From DATKXU01 sp035528905 (GTDB lineage Bacteria; Armatimonadota; UBA5829; DTJY01): DNA of 47,246 nt. The translations under genes and the position numbers were made by a program. The notes under the pieces are model-generated. The model worked only from the letters and a program-made list of their open reading frames with translations. It did no database searches and was not told the origin of the DNA. Positions 1 to 8,357 of this stretch are shown piece by piece. Position 1 is the first letter of the stretch; each line of letters begins with the position of its first letter. Where the stretch lies: the NCBI GenBank assembly GCA_035528905.1, contig DATKXU010000020.1, positions 1-47,246 on the forward strand, given 5' to 3'.

Positions 1-1106
1 TGGTTCGTGCCCTCGTAAATCTGGGTGATCTTCGCGTCCCGCATGTACTTCTCGATCGGGTATTCCTTCATGTAGCCGTAGCCGCCGAAGACCTGGAGCG
101 CGTTCGTCGTGACCTCCATCGCTACGTCGGACGCGAAGCACTTCGCCATCGCGGAGTACATCGTCGCCCGCTTGCCCTTGCTGGAATCAATCCACCGCGC
201 GACCGAGTAGATCAAGGCGCGTGCGGCCTCAACCTTCATCGCCATGTCCGCGAGCATGAAGCGGAGCCCCTGGAACGCGGAGATCGGCTGGCCGAACTGG
301 CGCCGCTCGCGGGAGTACTTGACTGCCAGATCGAGCGCGCCCTGAGCGATTCCCAGGGCCTGGGCCGCCACTCCGGGCCTCGACATGTCGAAAGTCTTCA
401 TCGCGGTGAAGAAGCCCGTTCCTTCGCGCCCGAGCAGATTCTCCTTCGGAACGCGGCAGTCCTGGAAGATCAACTCGCGGGTGGCCGATGCCCGGATTCC
501 CATCTTATTTTCCTTCTTGCCAAACGTGAAGCCGGGAGTCTCCTTCTCGACTATGATGGTGGAGACACCGCGAGCGCCTCTCGCTGGATCCGTGACGCAG
601 AAAACCGTGTAGATTTCGGCCTCGCCGCCGTTTGTGATCCACTGCTTCGTGCCGTTGATGACGTACTCATCGCCGTCCGGAACCGCCCTGGTCGCCACTG
701 CGCCGGCATCGGATCCTGCATTCGGCTCCGTCAGCGCGAATGCAGCGAGCGTCCCGGATGCGATCCTCGGCAGGTACTTCTTCTTCTGCTCGTCGCTTCC
801 TGCGATCAATATGGGCATGGCGCCGAGGCCGGTTGCCGCGAAGCCCAGCGAGATGCCTCCGCATGCCTTCGACAGCTCCTCGGTGACGACGCACATATTC
901 ATGATGGGCGTGCCCATGTCCATGCCCTCGTACTCTTCGGGGATGAAAACACGGAAGAGGTCGGCCTCCGCGATGGCTTTCGTGATCTCCCAGGGGAACT
1001 CGCCCGACTCATCGAACTCAGCCGTAGCCGGCCTGATCTTCTTGTCGGCGATCTCGCGGGCGACATCCCGCATCATCTGCTGCTCTTCCGTGAAGAAGTA
1101 ATCCAT
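1..1106 (-). CDS. acyl-CoA dehydrogenase (3' end cut off by window edge)
   Basis: FAD-dependent acyl-CoA dehydrogenase, which makes the alpha,beta double bond of an acyl-CoA and passes electrons to ETF. Translated by hand from ATG at 1106, it is open for 368 codons to the window edge. Visible family marks are FALTEPNAGSD at about residues 123-133 (first family signature), the FGGYGYMKEYPIEKYMRDA stretch near the end (second signature), and IYEGT at residues 363-367, whose Glu is the usual catalytic base of short/medium-chain enzymes. Only about a dozen C-terminal residues should be missing. A GAGAGGAG ribosome site precedes the start. It lies 34 bp downstream of the aldolase gene on the same strand, so the two are probably co-transcribed. 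Substrate chain length or branching cannot be read from the sequence. Confidence 0.95.
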   Translation of the reverse strand, partial: MDYFFTEEQQMMRDVAREIADKKIRPATAEFDESGEFPWEITKAIAEADLFRVFIPEEYEGMDMGTPIMNMCVVTEELSKACGGISLGFAATGLGAMPILIAGSDEQKKKYLPRIASGTLAAFALTEPNAGSDAGAVATRAVPDGDEYVINGTKQWITNGGEAEIYTVFCVTDPARGARGVSTIIVEKETPGFTFGKKENKMGIRASATRELIFQDCRVPKENLLGREGTGFFTAMKTFDMSRPGVAAQALGIAQGALDLAVKYSRERRQFGQPISAFQGLRFMLADMAMKVEAARALIYSVARWIDSSKGKRATMYSAMAKCFASDVAMEVTTNALQVFGGYGYMKEYPIEKYMRDAKITQIYEGTN

Positions 1107-1140
1107 CGGTGCGTTGCTCCTCTCTAAAACCGCATCTCGT

Positions 1141-2091
1141 TTATTCGAGCGGCGTGCCGTCCACCATCTTTTCGTAGAACTCGCGGAACTCGTGACGCTG
1201 CTCCGACGCCATCGCTTTCATCGCACTTCTAGGATGCTCGTTCAGCATGCCGGTGACCATATACGGGATGAAGTAGCCCCATTCGATCTTATCCCTTATC
1301 GGCAGCAGATGCGTCTGGATCACGTCAAGAACGGGACGCAGGTCGAACTTCGGATTCTTGAGGAATGAGAGCAGCAGTTCGAGGGGGCAGTTGCCGGCGC
1401 CGCGGCCGATACCGTAGATCGTAGCATCCAAACGGTTCGCGCCGCAGATGATAGCCTCGATCGTGTTTGCAAAGGCCAACTGCAGGTTGTTGTGCGCGTG
1501 AATGCCAACTGTCTTATCTTTCAGCGCCCAGAGGTATTTTCGTGTCAGGTACTGCACCTGCTCCGAGTACAGGGTACCGTAACTGTCCACCAGATAGATA
1601 ACCGGCACATTGCTCTTCGCAAGGTCGTCCAGCGCCTCATCCAGGTCGCGCTCGATAACCTTGGAGATAGCCATGATATTGATGGTGGCCTCATAGCCCT
1701 GATCCAGGCAGTAGTGAGCCAAATCAATAGCCTTATCCACGTCTTTGATATAGCAGGCGACGCGGATCATATCCAGCACGCTCTGGCTTTTCGGGCCGAT
1801 GTCCTCGTGCTCGATCCGGCCGATATCGGACATCGCCGAGAGCTTTATATCGGTTTCCGTGTCCTCGATGATCCGCTTGATGTCGTCCTCGTCGCAGAAC
1901 TTCCACGGGCCGTTGGTTTCGCGCGAATACGCTGCCTCGGAGCTCTTGTAACCGATCTCCATATAGTCAACGCCGGCCGCCGCTGTCGCCCTGAACACGG
2001 CGCGCACGAAGTCATCGTCGAACTGCCAATCATTCATGAGTCCGCCATCGCGGATGGTGCAGTCGAGTACCTTGATCTCAGGCCTGAACAT
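1141..2091 (-). CDS. HMGL-like / DRE-TIM metallolyase (aldolase catalytic domain protein)
   Basis: A 316-residue TIM-barrel lyase of the HMG-CoA lyase / 4-hydroxy-2-oxovalerate aldolase / isopropylmalate synthase superfamily, which makes or breaks C-C bonds with a divalent metal. The DRE-type motif is DCTIRDGG at residues 10-17. The metal-binding HAH is at residues 198-200 in GIHAHNNLQLA, followed by the conserved GIGRGAGNCPLELL loop. There is no C-terminal regulatory or DmpG communication domain, so it is a stand-alone barrel. A GGGAG ribosome site lies 9 nt before the ATG. A strong promoter sits upstream at 2163-2191. Its partner downstream is an acyl-CoA dehydrogenase, which suggests short acyl or keto-acid metabolism, but the substrate is unknown. 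Confidence 0.85.
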   Translation of the reverse strand: MFRPEIKVLDCTIRDGGLMNDWQFDDDFVRAVFRATAAAGVDYMEIGYKSSEAAYSRETNGPWKFCDEDDIKRIIEDTETDIKLSAMSDIGRIEHEDIGPKSQSVLDMIRVACYIKDVDKAIDLAHYCLDQGYEATINIMAISKVIERDLDEALDDLAKSNVPVIYLVDSYGTLYSEQVQYLTRKYLWALKDKTVGIHAHNNLQLAFANTIEAIICGANRLDATIYGIGRGAGNCPLELLLSFLKNPKFDLRPVLDVIQTHLLPIRDKIEWGYFIPYMVTGMLNEHPRSAMKAMASEQRHEFREFYEKMVDGTPLE

Positions 2092-2162
2092 CTTGGGGAA
2101 CTCCCGAAGGCCGATTGGCCGCTAGCACTGCTGATACGCAAACCCAGCGATAAACCGCCCTA

Positions 2163-2191
2163 ATTGTAGTCGTCCCGAGCCTCACTGTCAA
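2163..2191 (-). promoter_or_regulatory. sigma70-type promoter for the aldolase gene
   Basis: On the minus strand a TTGACA -35 (2191-2186) is followed, after exactly 17 bp, by a TACAAT -10 (2168-2163). Transcription would start near 2156, about 65 nt before the aldolase ATG. The -35 overlaps the stop codon of dapF and the edge of a perfect 9-bp inverted repeat. Confidence 0.75.
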
Positions 2192-2199
2192 GGCTCGGG
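2174..2199. promoter_or_regulatory. perfect 9-bp dyad over the promoter (operator or dapF terminator)
   Basis: CCCGAGCCT (2174-2182) and AGGCTCGGG (2191-2199) form a perfect inverted repeat with an 8-nt centre. It sits directly at the end of dapF, so it could be a terminator hairpin, but no U-run follows. It also spans the -35 and spacer of the aldolase promoter, so it could equally be an operator. Confidence 0.5.
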
Positions 2200-3066
2200 T
2201 AGTGATCGGCCCCGATGGCCCGACACTCCATTACTCCATTTCCCGTGGAAGACGACATTCGCCGGGCCGGACATGAATATCTCGCCGCGACCCGGCCAGT
2301 TGACCTCGATTGCTCCGCCGGGCGAGGTTACGCGGGCATGAGTCCCGGTCAGCCCTCGGAGGTGCGCCGCCACCAGAGCCGCACACGCCCCTGAGCCGCA
2401 TCCCAGGGTAGGCCCAACCCCGCGTTCCCACGTGCGAATTTGGAGGGATTCGGGCGATTCCACCGAGCACCAGGTGACGTTGATTCTCTCCGGAAATGCC
2501 CGATGAACCTCGATGGCGCGGCTGGCTGCCGGGATTGTCGTCCAGAACGATTCCAGAGGCGCGCATATCACCGCGTGCGGAGTGCCCACCAGAACGGCGG
2601 CCATGCGATATACCTGCCCGCCGACATCGAGCGGGTAATCCAGCGCCTCATCCGCGTCAAGATTCGCGGGTATGTCGGCCGAACGAAGCGATGGGCGGCC
2701 CATGTTCGCCTTCACAATGGGGGATCTGCCAGCGCCCTGGACGGTCTCGACGTGTCTCAGGCCGTCCTTGGCCTCGAAGACCAGTTCCGGCTTCGTGCTC
2801 AGGCCGACGCTGCGGATGTATACGGCGGCGCACCGGAGGCCGTTTCCACACGCATCCTCGGTTCCATCCGGGTTGAACATCCGCAGCCGGAAATCCGCTT
2901 CATGCGATGGGAGCAGCACGAGCAGACCGTCTGCGCCAACGCCGAAGTGATGCGCGCACATCCGTACAGCCTGAGCGGACCAGTCAAGCTCCGGCATCCT
3001 GAGCGCATCTATCAGGACGAAGTTGTTCCCGTCGGCTTCGACTTTGGTGAATGGAATGTTTCTCAT
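2188..3066 (-). CDS. dapF: diaminopimelate epimerase
   Basis: Converts LL- to meso-diaminopimelate for lysine and peptidoglycan synthesis, in the cytoplasm and without a cofactor. Both catalytic cysteines are visible: Cys73 in DACGNGLRCA and Cys223 in GCGSGACAA, the latter preceded by the conserved WERGVGPT. At 292 residues it is slightly longer than the usual 270-280. The excess is at the C-terminus, where the family normally ends soon after the equivalent of NVVFHGKW. The last ~16 residues are encoded by an ATGGAGTAATGGAGT-like tract that recurs in intergenic DNA of this window. The start is 12 bp after the stop of the unknown coiled-coil gene, so the two probably share a transcript. Confidence 0.95.
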   Translation of the reverse strand: MRNIPFTKVEADGNNFVLIDALRMPELDWSAQAVRMCAHHFGVGADGLLVLLPSHEADFRLRMFNPDGTEDACGNGLRCAAVYIRSVGLSTKPELVFEAKDGLRHVETVQGAGRSPIVKANMGRPSLRSADIPANLDADEALDYPLDVGGQVYRMAAVLVGTPHAVICAPLESFWTTIPAASRAIEVHRAFPERINVTWCSVESPESLQIRTWERGVGPTLGCGSGACAALVAAHLRGLTGTHARVTSPGGAIEVNWPGRGEIFMSGPANVVFHGKWSNGVSGHRGRSLPEP

Positions 3067-3078
3067 CGGTGGTATGGT

Positions 3079-5139
3079 TCAAGCGCCCTGCGGGCTATTC
3101 GCAACCGGGTCAATCTCCTCAAAACGGAACTCGGCGGTCTCTGCCACCCGGTTGAACCACTTCAGCTCAGGATCAACCAGCATGAACCACCAGGCCGAGG
3201 GTCTGTGGTTCGCGTAAGTCAGCCCACGCGCGACCAGGATCGCGTCGCGCACCAGCCAGAGCCGCGCAAGCTCGGCCTCGTACTCGATCAGCCGTAAAGC
3301 CTCCCTGGCCTTCTGCGCCTCCTCGCCTTTCTCCAAAGCGCGGACGGCGCGTTTCAGCTCCAGGCTCCTGTTGTGGGCCGCCATGGCCTCTTCTTGCTTC
3401 CGCTCGATCTCGCGTTCCATCTCAGATCGCGCCTGCTCGTGCCCGCGAAGCTCCCCGATAAGCGTTTCGGCCTCCGCGCTGGCGGTCTTGCCCTCAACTT
3501 CGAGACGGGCTGCCTTGTCTTTGAGCGGCTTGATGTTTCGACGGAAATGCTCGCCTTTCTCGACCTCCAGGCGCTGAATCTCCTGCTTGATCTGGTGGCT
3601 GAAATCCCTCAGGCGAATGGATTCCGCCTTCAGCGGCTCTGCGCGCTCGCTGAGCCTGCGTATCGTGGCGTAGGCCTCCATATATGCCTCGATCCTGCCG
3701 CGCCAGTGGTCGCTCTGCTGCTCGGCGAGAAGGGCAAGTAGGCCGTCCAAGTTGGGCAGCAACGAAATTCGGTCGAGCAGTTCCTCCTGCTCCTTCACGA
3801 TAGAGCGCCAGGAATCCGCAAACTCCGTGGAAGTGATCTCTCCCTGGCGGAAAGCCGCGCCTAGATGCCCGGGCAGCCGGAAAACCGCGTTGCACGCGGA
3901 GAGCGAGTCCCAGGTGCGATAGTCAATTCGCAGGATGGGATAGAGCTGCAGACTGACGCCTCGCTCTTTCATCAGGGCTGCCATGTTCTTACAGCGCGGC
4001 ACGTAGGCGGATGCCTGCTCGTGCAGGACGAAGACGAACTCGCTCGCGATCATGGGCACAAGGGTGAGGGCTTTGCCGATGAGCGATGTCTCGGTCCCCA
4101 GGTGGCGCTCCACCAGATCGGCCAGTTCTTCCGGTGTAGACGGTAGCACATCGGTCGGAAGCGAGATCGGCTCTTCCAGGTCGAGCACCACTCTGCCGTC
4201 CCGCAGGCATATCGTTCCTCTGCTTCTGCCGGGAACGACCAGGTCGAAGGGTATGGCTCCGGAAGGGAATCTGTCGAGCGCGTACGTATCCGATCCTCGG
4301 ACGGCGAGATCGTATGCTTCCTGGCACGCTGCCCTGGTGCGCTGATCGAGAAAGAGTCGAAGCGGGTTGAACCTGGGCAGGCCGGCGGTGGACTTATTGA
4401 ATGTGAACAGACGGGAAGCCGCGGTGGCTTCCAGGTTTGCCGGCTGATAGCCGAGAAGCCGCGCGTAGAACCGAGCCAGGAAGTCGCCGAACATATCGGT
4501 AATCGAGGCATCCGGGTGCGAGTCGGCATAGGCGCGTACCTGGGCAACGAGTTCGTCGGCCCTTGGATGGACCTGAGCGGCGCCAGGCTCGATGAGGCTT
4601 TGTAGGGAATGGCTAAAGCCCCATTCCAGGAGCTCCACTACATGCGGCAGAACATCTTTCAGACGTATCGCGCACGATATCTCGCTGTTCGAGTCCGCCC
4701 GCACAAGCCCTCGCCAACCCCAGGCTTCAGTGGCCATATCTGTCAGGGAGTCCCGCCCGCCCGGGAAATCCCTTGCAATTTTGTCAAACCGCACTCCGCG
4801 GCTTGCGAGCAGCTCCCGCGTCGGAATCGTCTCGCTCCCGAACAGCTCCGATATCTCCCCGGCAGCGACCCAAAGCTCCCGGCTGCGGCCGTCGTTGTGC
4901 GGAACGATCGCCCACCCTGGGGAAACGTCGAGCGTCGAAGGCGTCTTCGAGAAGTAGTCTGCGTCGTGGATGCCTATGACCATCTTGGCTTCGGGGAGCC
5001 GCTCGTCCAGAAGGCGGCGCAGAACTGCCTTCATGGGTTCGTCCCAGTAGACGGTCTGCCCCATCGCGAGAAGCCTCACGCCGGCGAATTCATCGCGTAG
5101 GCGGGATACGACTTGGTCGAATGAGTGCGAGTGAGCCAT
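3079..5139 (-). CDS. unrecognised large protein with C-terminal coiled coil
   Basis: I do not recognise this family. From ATG at 5139 it has 686 residues; the frame also allows ATG at 5217 (712 residues), but the extra 26 residues look non-coding. There is no signal peptide or membrane segment, so it is probably cytosolic. The first ~450 residues look globular, with hydrophobic stretches such as LLAMGQTVYWDEPM and IPFDLVVPG. About 150 residues near the C-terminus are strongly heptad-like and rich in Glu, Lys, Arg and Ala. They end in a conserved-looking aromatic segment (SAWWFMLVDPELKWFNR). Its own promoter lies upstream, and dapF follows after 12 bp. Bacillithiol-synthase BshC-like architecture (globular plus coiled coil) was considered, but no motif allows that call. 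Confidence 0.75.
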   Translation of the reverse strand: MAHSHSFDQVVSRLRDEFAGVRLLAMGQTVYWDEPMKAVLRRLLDERLPEAKMVIGIHDADYFSKTPSTLDVSPGWAIVPHNDGRSRELWVAAGEISELFGSETIPTRELLASRGVRFDKIARDFPGGRDSLTDMATEAWGWRGLVRADSNSEISCAIRLKDVLPHVVELLEWGFSHSLQSLIEPGAAQVHPRADELVAQVRAYADSHPDASITDMFGDFLARFYARLLGYQPANLEATAASRLFTFNKSTAGLPRFNPLRLFLDQRTRAACQEAYDLAVRGSDTYALDRFPSGAIPFDLVVPGRSRGTICLRDGRVVLDLEEPISLPTDVLPSTPEELADLVERHLGTETSLIGKALTLVPMIASEFVFVLHEQASAYVPRCKNMAALMKERGVSLQLYPILRIDYRTWDSLSACNAVFRLPGHLGAAFRQGEITSTEFADSWRSIVKEQEELLDRISLLPNLDGLLALLAEQQSDHWRGRIEAYMEAYATIRRLSERAEPLKAESIRLRDFSHQIKQEIQRLEVEKGEHFRRNIKPLKDKAARLEVEGKTASAEAETLIGELRGHEQARSEMEREIERKQEEAMAAHNRSLELKRAVRALEKGEEAQKAREALRLIEYEAELARLWLVRDAILVARGLTYANHRPSAWWFMLVDPELKWFNRVAETAEFRFEEIDPVANSPQGA

Positions 5140-5232
5140 TGCACAAAGTCGCAGACTGCAGCGCCTGCAAGCGTGAACCGAGAAATCCGGACTCGCGAAC
5201 GCGTAACTGGCGGACATTCCCAGAGCACTGGA

Positions 5233-5261
5233 ATGATAGCACAGCCGGCGAGCTAGTTCAA
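5233..5261 (-). promoter_or_regulatory. extended -10 promoter for the coiled-coil gene / dapF operon
   Basis: On the minus strand TTGAAC (5261-5256), a 17-bp spacer ending in TGC, then TATCAT (5238-5233) gives an extended -10 of TGCTATCAT. It fits in the 48-bp gap after the phosphoesterase stop. Transcription would start near 5226. Confidence 0.55.
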
Positions 5262-5265
5262 TCGC

Positions 5266-6081
5266 TCACGGCACGATGAGCTGGGGAGCAAACTCGGCCA
5301 CGTCCGCTGAGACTATGTAGTATCGGACTCCCTCGACCATGCCTTCCAGCCAACTGCCCAGGCCCAGGTGAACATGTCCGTATACCAGGATATCAACCGG
5401 GTATTTGGCCAGCAGATGGGCGAACTCATTCGGCTGGAGGCGCTCGTCGAACGGCGGGAAATGGAGCATGGCGATCTTAGGACTTGCCGATTCCGGAATG
5501 GATTGCAGCCCCCTCTCCAGATAGGCCAGTTCGCGCTGCAGAACCCTGTCGTTCCATTGCGGATCGCGGACTGCGGATTCCATCCCCTCTCCCAAAGTTG
5601 GGAGAGGCGTGTCCGCAGGACGGGGTGAGGGCGATCCCTGTCCCCCGTTCTCCCATTCCCCTGTTCTCCCAGTCTCTCTGTCGTGGCCGCGCGTTTCCCA
5701 ATCCACGCGCCACCCACGCGTGCCCGTGATCCCTGCGCCGCCCATCACGACCGAAGTTCCCTGGAGGAACGTCATGTTCCGGTCTACGATCCGCTGGATG
5801 CGCGATGTCGCCTGCCTGTGCCACCAGTAGTCATGATTGCCGCGGATGAGGACTTTCCAGCCCGGACGCTCCGCCACGAAGTCGAAATCCGGCGTCGCCT
5901 CCGATAGGCGCATCGCCCATGATAGGTCGCCGGGGAGCAGGACGATATCGGCATCGGTGACCACCGCGTCCCAGTTCTCCCGCAGCTTCTCCGCATAGTC
6001 TGCCCAGGCGGGGCCGAAGATATCCATGGGCTTCGGGTTGGCGAAAGAGAGGTGGAGATCGGATATCGCGTATATGGACAT
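5266..6081 (-). CDS. calcineurin-like metallophosphoesterase with repeat-derived insertion
   Basis: A 271-residue binuclear-metal phosphoesterase. The motifs are complete and in order: SDLH (Asp8, His10), PGD (Asp52), GNHDYWW (Asn82, His83), LHFPP (His207) and YGHVH (His236, His238). It resembles the ~230-residue YkuE-like cytosolic enzymes. Those have a short link between the GTRGW strand (here 120-124) and the NDRVLQRE helix (177-184). Here that link carries about 44 extra residues (131-174) rich in Gly, Pro, Arg and Glu. They are encoded by three tandem dispersed-repeat tracts at 5554-5690, kept in frame. All metal ligands lie outside the insertion, so the enzyme could still be active. The physiological substrate is unknown. 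Confidence 0.88.
   Translation of the reverse strand: MSIYAISDLHLSFANPKPMDIFGPAWADYAEKLRENWDAVVTDADIVLLPGDLSWAMRLSEATPDFDFVAERPGWKVLIRGNHDYWWHRQATSRIQRIVDRNMTFLQGTSVVMGGAGITGTRGWRVDWETRGHDRETGRTGEWENGGQGSPSPRPADTPLPTLGEGMESAVRDPQWNDRVLQRELAYLERGLQSIPESASPKIAMLHFPPFDERLQPNEFAHLLAKYPVDILVYGHVHLGLGSWLEGMVEGVRYYIVSADVAEFAPQLIVP
5554..5690. repeat. composite of three dispersed repeats inside a coding region
   Basis: Three different repeat types stand side by side. The first is a GCGGATCGCGGACTGCGGATT tract (5554-5580), also seen at 41409-41455. The second is a REP-like unit with perfect hairpins CCTCTCCCAA / TTGGGAGAGG (5586-5595, 5598-5607) and GTCC-GCA-GGAC (5611-5621). The third is a pyrimidine-rich tract whose complement reads GAGACTGGGAGAACAGGGG (5642-5690), closely matching 12818-12848. 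Confidence 0.8.
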
Positions 6082-6526
6082 CGCACGCGTTCTCCAGTCT
6101 GCATGCTAAACCAGATTCTAACGCTGGTTACCTTAAGCATGCTTACCCACCATTGCCGAAGAACATACATAGTTCCTGGGTCAAAGGGGCCTGGCAGGTA
6201 TGGCAAGAGAATAAGCGGCCGGTTCCTGGGTGTGAAATCGGCCGCTCAGAATCTGGCACGGAAAATGTGCCCAACTAAGTCAGTTGTCACCTGGAGTGCA
6301 CGAGAAACCCCATCCGGACCAGGCCATTTTTCACGCTGCAGATCCCGGCATGGCCTGCGCTGTTGTTCGGCGGGAGTTTATTTGCAGAGACGGCAATCCT
6401 CCTTCTGGCTGGAACCTCGCTTGCGCTGCGATGGCGAGACGCTGTCTTGATTTCGCGCCGTCGCTTTCGCCGCCTGGTTCCACATAAACTCTGAAGCACT
6501 TGCCTAAGCCGTCTCCGGAGCGGCGC
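6082..6526. other. 445-bp intergenic region with two hairpins
   Basis: No convincing gene in either strand. A two-step dyad occupies 6101-6142: GCATGCT pairs with AGCATGC outside, AACCAG with CTGGTT inside. A second perfect dyad is AGCGGCCG (6214-6221) with CGGCCGCT (6239-6246). The ten bases GTTCCTGGGT occur twice, exactly 50 bp apart (6172 and 6222). The first hairpin lies in the leader of the phosphoesterase gene; no clear promoter was found for it. Confidence 0.5.
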
Positions 6527-7210
6527 CTACTTGGCCCAGCTAAGACCAATCCACCAGTGATCTCCGAAGGTGCCGCCCTTGAGGGTAAAGCCAGTGTCCT
6601 TCGGTGTGAAGGTCAGGCCGGTGATGACATCCTCGCCGTCGTGAAGAGCTATCAAGCCAATCTGCTGTGTAAGTAATACCTGGACGCCGCCGAACAGGCC
6701 CTTGTGTCTGTCCACATCCAGCAGTGTATGGTCCCTTGTTCCAAGGCCGGCGTGCAGCCGTATGATCGGGAGCCCGGGCGGTCCCTGAACAGGCAGGTTT
6801 AGGGTTTTCGCTGCGCAAATAAACCACGACCGCTTGTCGGAGTCCGGTATCCCGCCGACATCCGTTCCCGCGATGTTGCGTGCACCCAAGACCACGTCCG
6901 GCGTGGTCAACGTCTCACGCATCAATGCCATTGAGGCGTTGATAATGGTTGCATCGCCCAGAATGTCTATGTCATAGCGATGCAAGTCTATTTCCAACTG
7001 ATCGGTCAAGCCGAGATAGAACGTCTGCACCTGCACGCTCTCGGGGGCACCCGGAGGCATATCCAACCCAATATAATAGTTGGCAACGTCTACCTGCCCT
7101 AACTTCAACTGGTTGGCAGTGGGCACCGTGACAATATCCGCGGCAAACGCAGAGCCCGCAACCAGTGACAACGCCAGGGCCATAATTACTAGTCTCGAAA
7201 TCCGTATCAC
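6527..7210 (-). CDS. exported protein of unknown function
   Basis: I do not recognise the family. A classical signal peptide is present: a basic start, the hydrophobic run LVIMALALSLVAG and a SAFA-AD cleavage site. The mature part is ~200 residues and strand-rich, with alternating segments such as YYIGLDM, FYLGLTDQLEIDLHRYDID and HWWIGLSWA at the very end. That pattern would suit a small periplasmic or outer-membrane beta protein, but this is inference. The frame also has GTG at 7219, but AGGAGGT lies immediately before that codon and 9 nt before GTG 7210, which is therefore the better start. The gene stands alone and diverges from the glycerophosphodiesterase. Confidence 0.75.
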   Translation of the reverse strand: MIRISRLVIMALALSLVAGSAFAADIVTVPTANQLKLGQVDVANYYIGLDMPPGAPESVQVQTFYLGLTDQLEIDLHRYDIDILGDATIINASMALMRETLTTPDVVLGARNIAGTDVGGIPDSDKRSWFICAAKTLNLPVQGPPGLPIIRLHAGLGTRDHTLLDVDRHKGLFGGVQVLLTQQIGLIALHDGEDVITGLTFTPKDTGFTLKGGTFGDHWWIGLSWAK

Positions 7211-7459
7211 GAAAAGCACCTCCTCTTGTAGACTTCATGCGTCTAAGTAGTAGAACGTTCGTTATTTCTTATGCGAAGTCATCCCCTTTCCACACGGCCT
7301 GATATCGGTGGCCTTGTTCCTGCTATTGCACGGAGTTGCAAATCAACCCCACTTATGGTTAAGTACACTAATCGCGCAATTCGGCGATTACGCAGAGAAT
7401 TCCTGCTGAGCTTGCTGTTAGCCGCTTCTTTTCTTTTTCGAGCCTGTGCGCGACACACG

Positions 7460-7487
7460 TTGGCATAGCTTGCTTCAGGGGTATAAT
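7460..7487 (+). promoter_or_regulatory. promoter of the glycerophosphodiesterase gene
   Basis: TTGGCA (7460-7465), a 16-bp spacer and a perfect TATAAT (7482-7487). Transcription should start near 7494, leaving a leader of only about 9-18 nt before the start codon. Confidence 0.75.
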
Positions 7488-7502
7488 GCACGTAGTGAGG
7501 GG

Positions 7503-8291
7503 ATGAAGAAGGTGCAATCGGTTTCGGCCGTCGCCCATAGGGGATTTTCATCCGTTGCGCCGGAGAATACGCTCGCTGCCTTCAGGAAGGCGATCGAGCT
7601 GTGCGCGGACATGGTGGAGTGCGACGTCAGACGCAGCGGAGACGGGCGCTTGGTCGTCATTCACGACCCGACAGTGGACCGGACTACAAACGGCAGAGGG
7701 GCCGTAGCCGACATGTCGCTTGCGGAGCTCCGGGAGCTCGATGCCGGCTCCTGGTTCAGCGCGGAGTTCGCCGGCGAACGCATACCCACTTTGGAGGAAG
7801 TCCTCGACCTGCCCCGGGGCAGGTCGAAGTTGATTGTTGAGGTAAAAGAGGAGGGGCTGGAAGATGAGGTTGTATCCGCAGCCGAGGCCCGCGGCATGGA
7901 CGATGAGGTTCTCGTTGCCTCGTTCCATTACCGGATCGGCGTAAGGATGCCCGAACTGGATACCCGATTTCCCTTCATACCGCTTGCGTGCCTGCCTCGG
8001 AATGCCGATGAGGATGAGTCAGTCCGCGTTGCGGACGAGGCGGCGAGCGTCAACGGCTGGATGTTCGGAGTGAACCACACCGCGATTACGCCCGCTCTTG
8101 TCAGAGCTACACACGCTGCCAACCTGCGCCTGATGGCCTGGACCGTTAACAACGAGGAGGATATCCGCTCTGTGGTCGAGATGGGCGTGGATGCCATTGC
8201 TAGCAATGATCTCGCGCTGCTGCTGCGCGTCCTGGCGGAGATCGGAGCGCGCGAAAACCACCGCGCCGAGAAGCCTCAATTTGGAACCTGA
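7503..8291 (+). CDS. glycerophosphodiester phosphodiesterase
   Basis: GDPD-type TIM barrel that hydrolyses glycerophosphodiesters (deacylated phospholipids) to glycerol-3-phosphate and an alcohol. Motifs: AHRGFSSVAPENT near the start (catalytic His), VECDVRRSGDGRLVVIHDP (metal-binding Glu and Asp, second catalytic His), RTTNGRG, and the late WTVNNEEDIRSVVEMGVDAI strand. It has 262 residues, no signal peptide and so is a cytosolic UgpQ-like form. The start is ATG 7503 or, since GAGGGG lies 9 nt upstream of it, GTG 7512. A strong promoter sits just upstream. The 3' end runs straight into an AACCTGAAACCTGG repeat. Confidence 0.92.
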   Translation: MKKVQSVSAVAHRGFSSVAPENTLAAFRKAIELCADMVECDVRRSGDGRLVVIHDPTVDRTTNGRGAVADMSLAELRELDAGSWFSAEFAGERIPTLEEVLDLPRGRSKLIVEVKEEGLEDEVVSAAEARGMDDEVLVASFHYRIGVRMPELDTRFPFIPLACLPRNADEDESVRVADEAASVNGWMFGVNHTAITPALVRATHAANLRLMAWTVNNEEDIRSVVEMGVDAIASNDLALLLRVLAEIGARENHRAEKPQFGT

Positions 8292-8325
8292 AGCCTGGAA
8301 CCTGAAACCTGGAACTTGAAACCCC
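8281..8325. repeat. AACCTGAAACCTGG-type degenerate tandem repeat
   Basis: About four imperfect copies of a GGAACCTGAAACCT-like unit start within the stop region of the glycerophosphodiesterase gene. Related tracts are at 11665-11692 (reverse orientation) and 44801-44829. Confidence 0.75.
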
Positions 8326-8357
8326 GGACCGCCGGCCGTCTTGAGACTCCGAAAAGC

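Noticed and set aside
1492..2163. 223-codon plus-strand frame opposite the aldolase gene
   Set aside because: Antisense shadow; the minus frame has the DRE-type and HxH motifs plus ribosome site and promoter.
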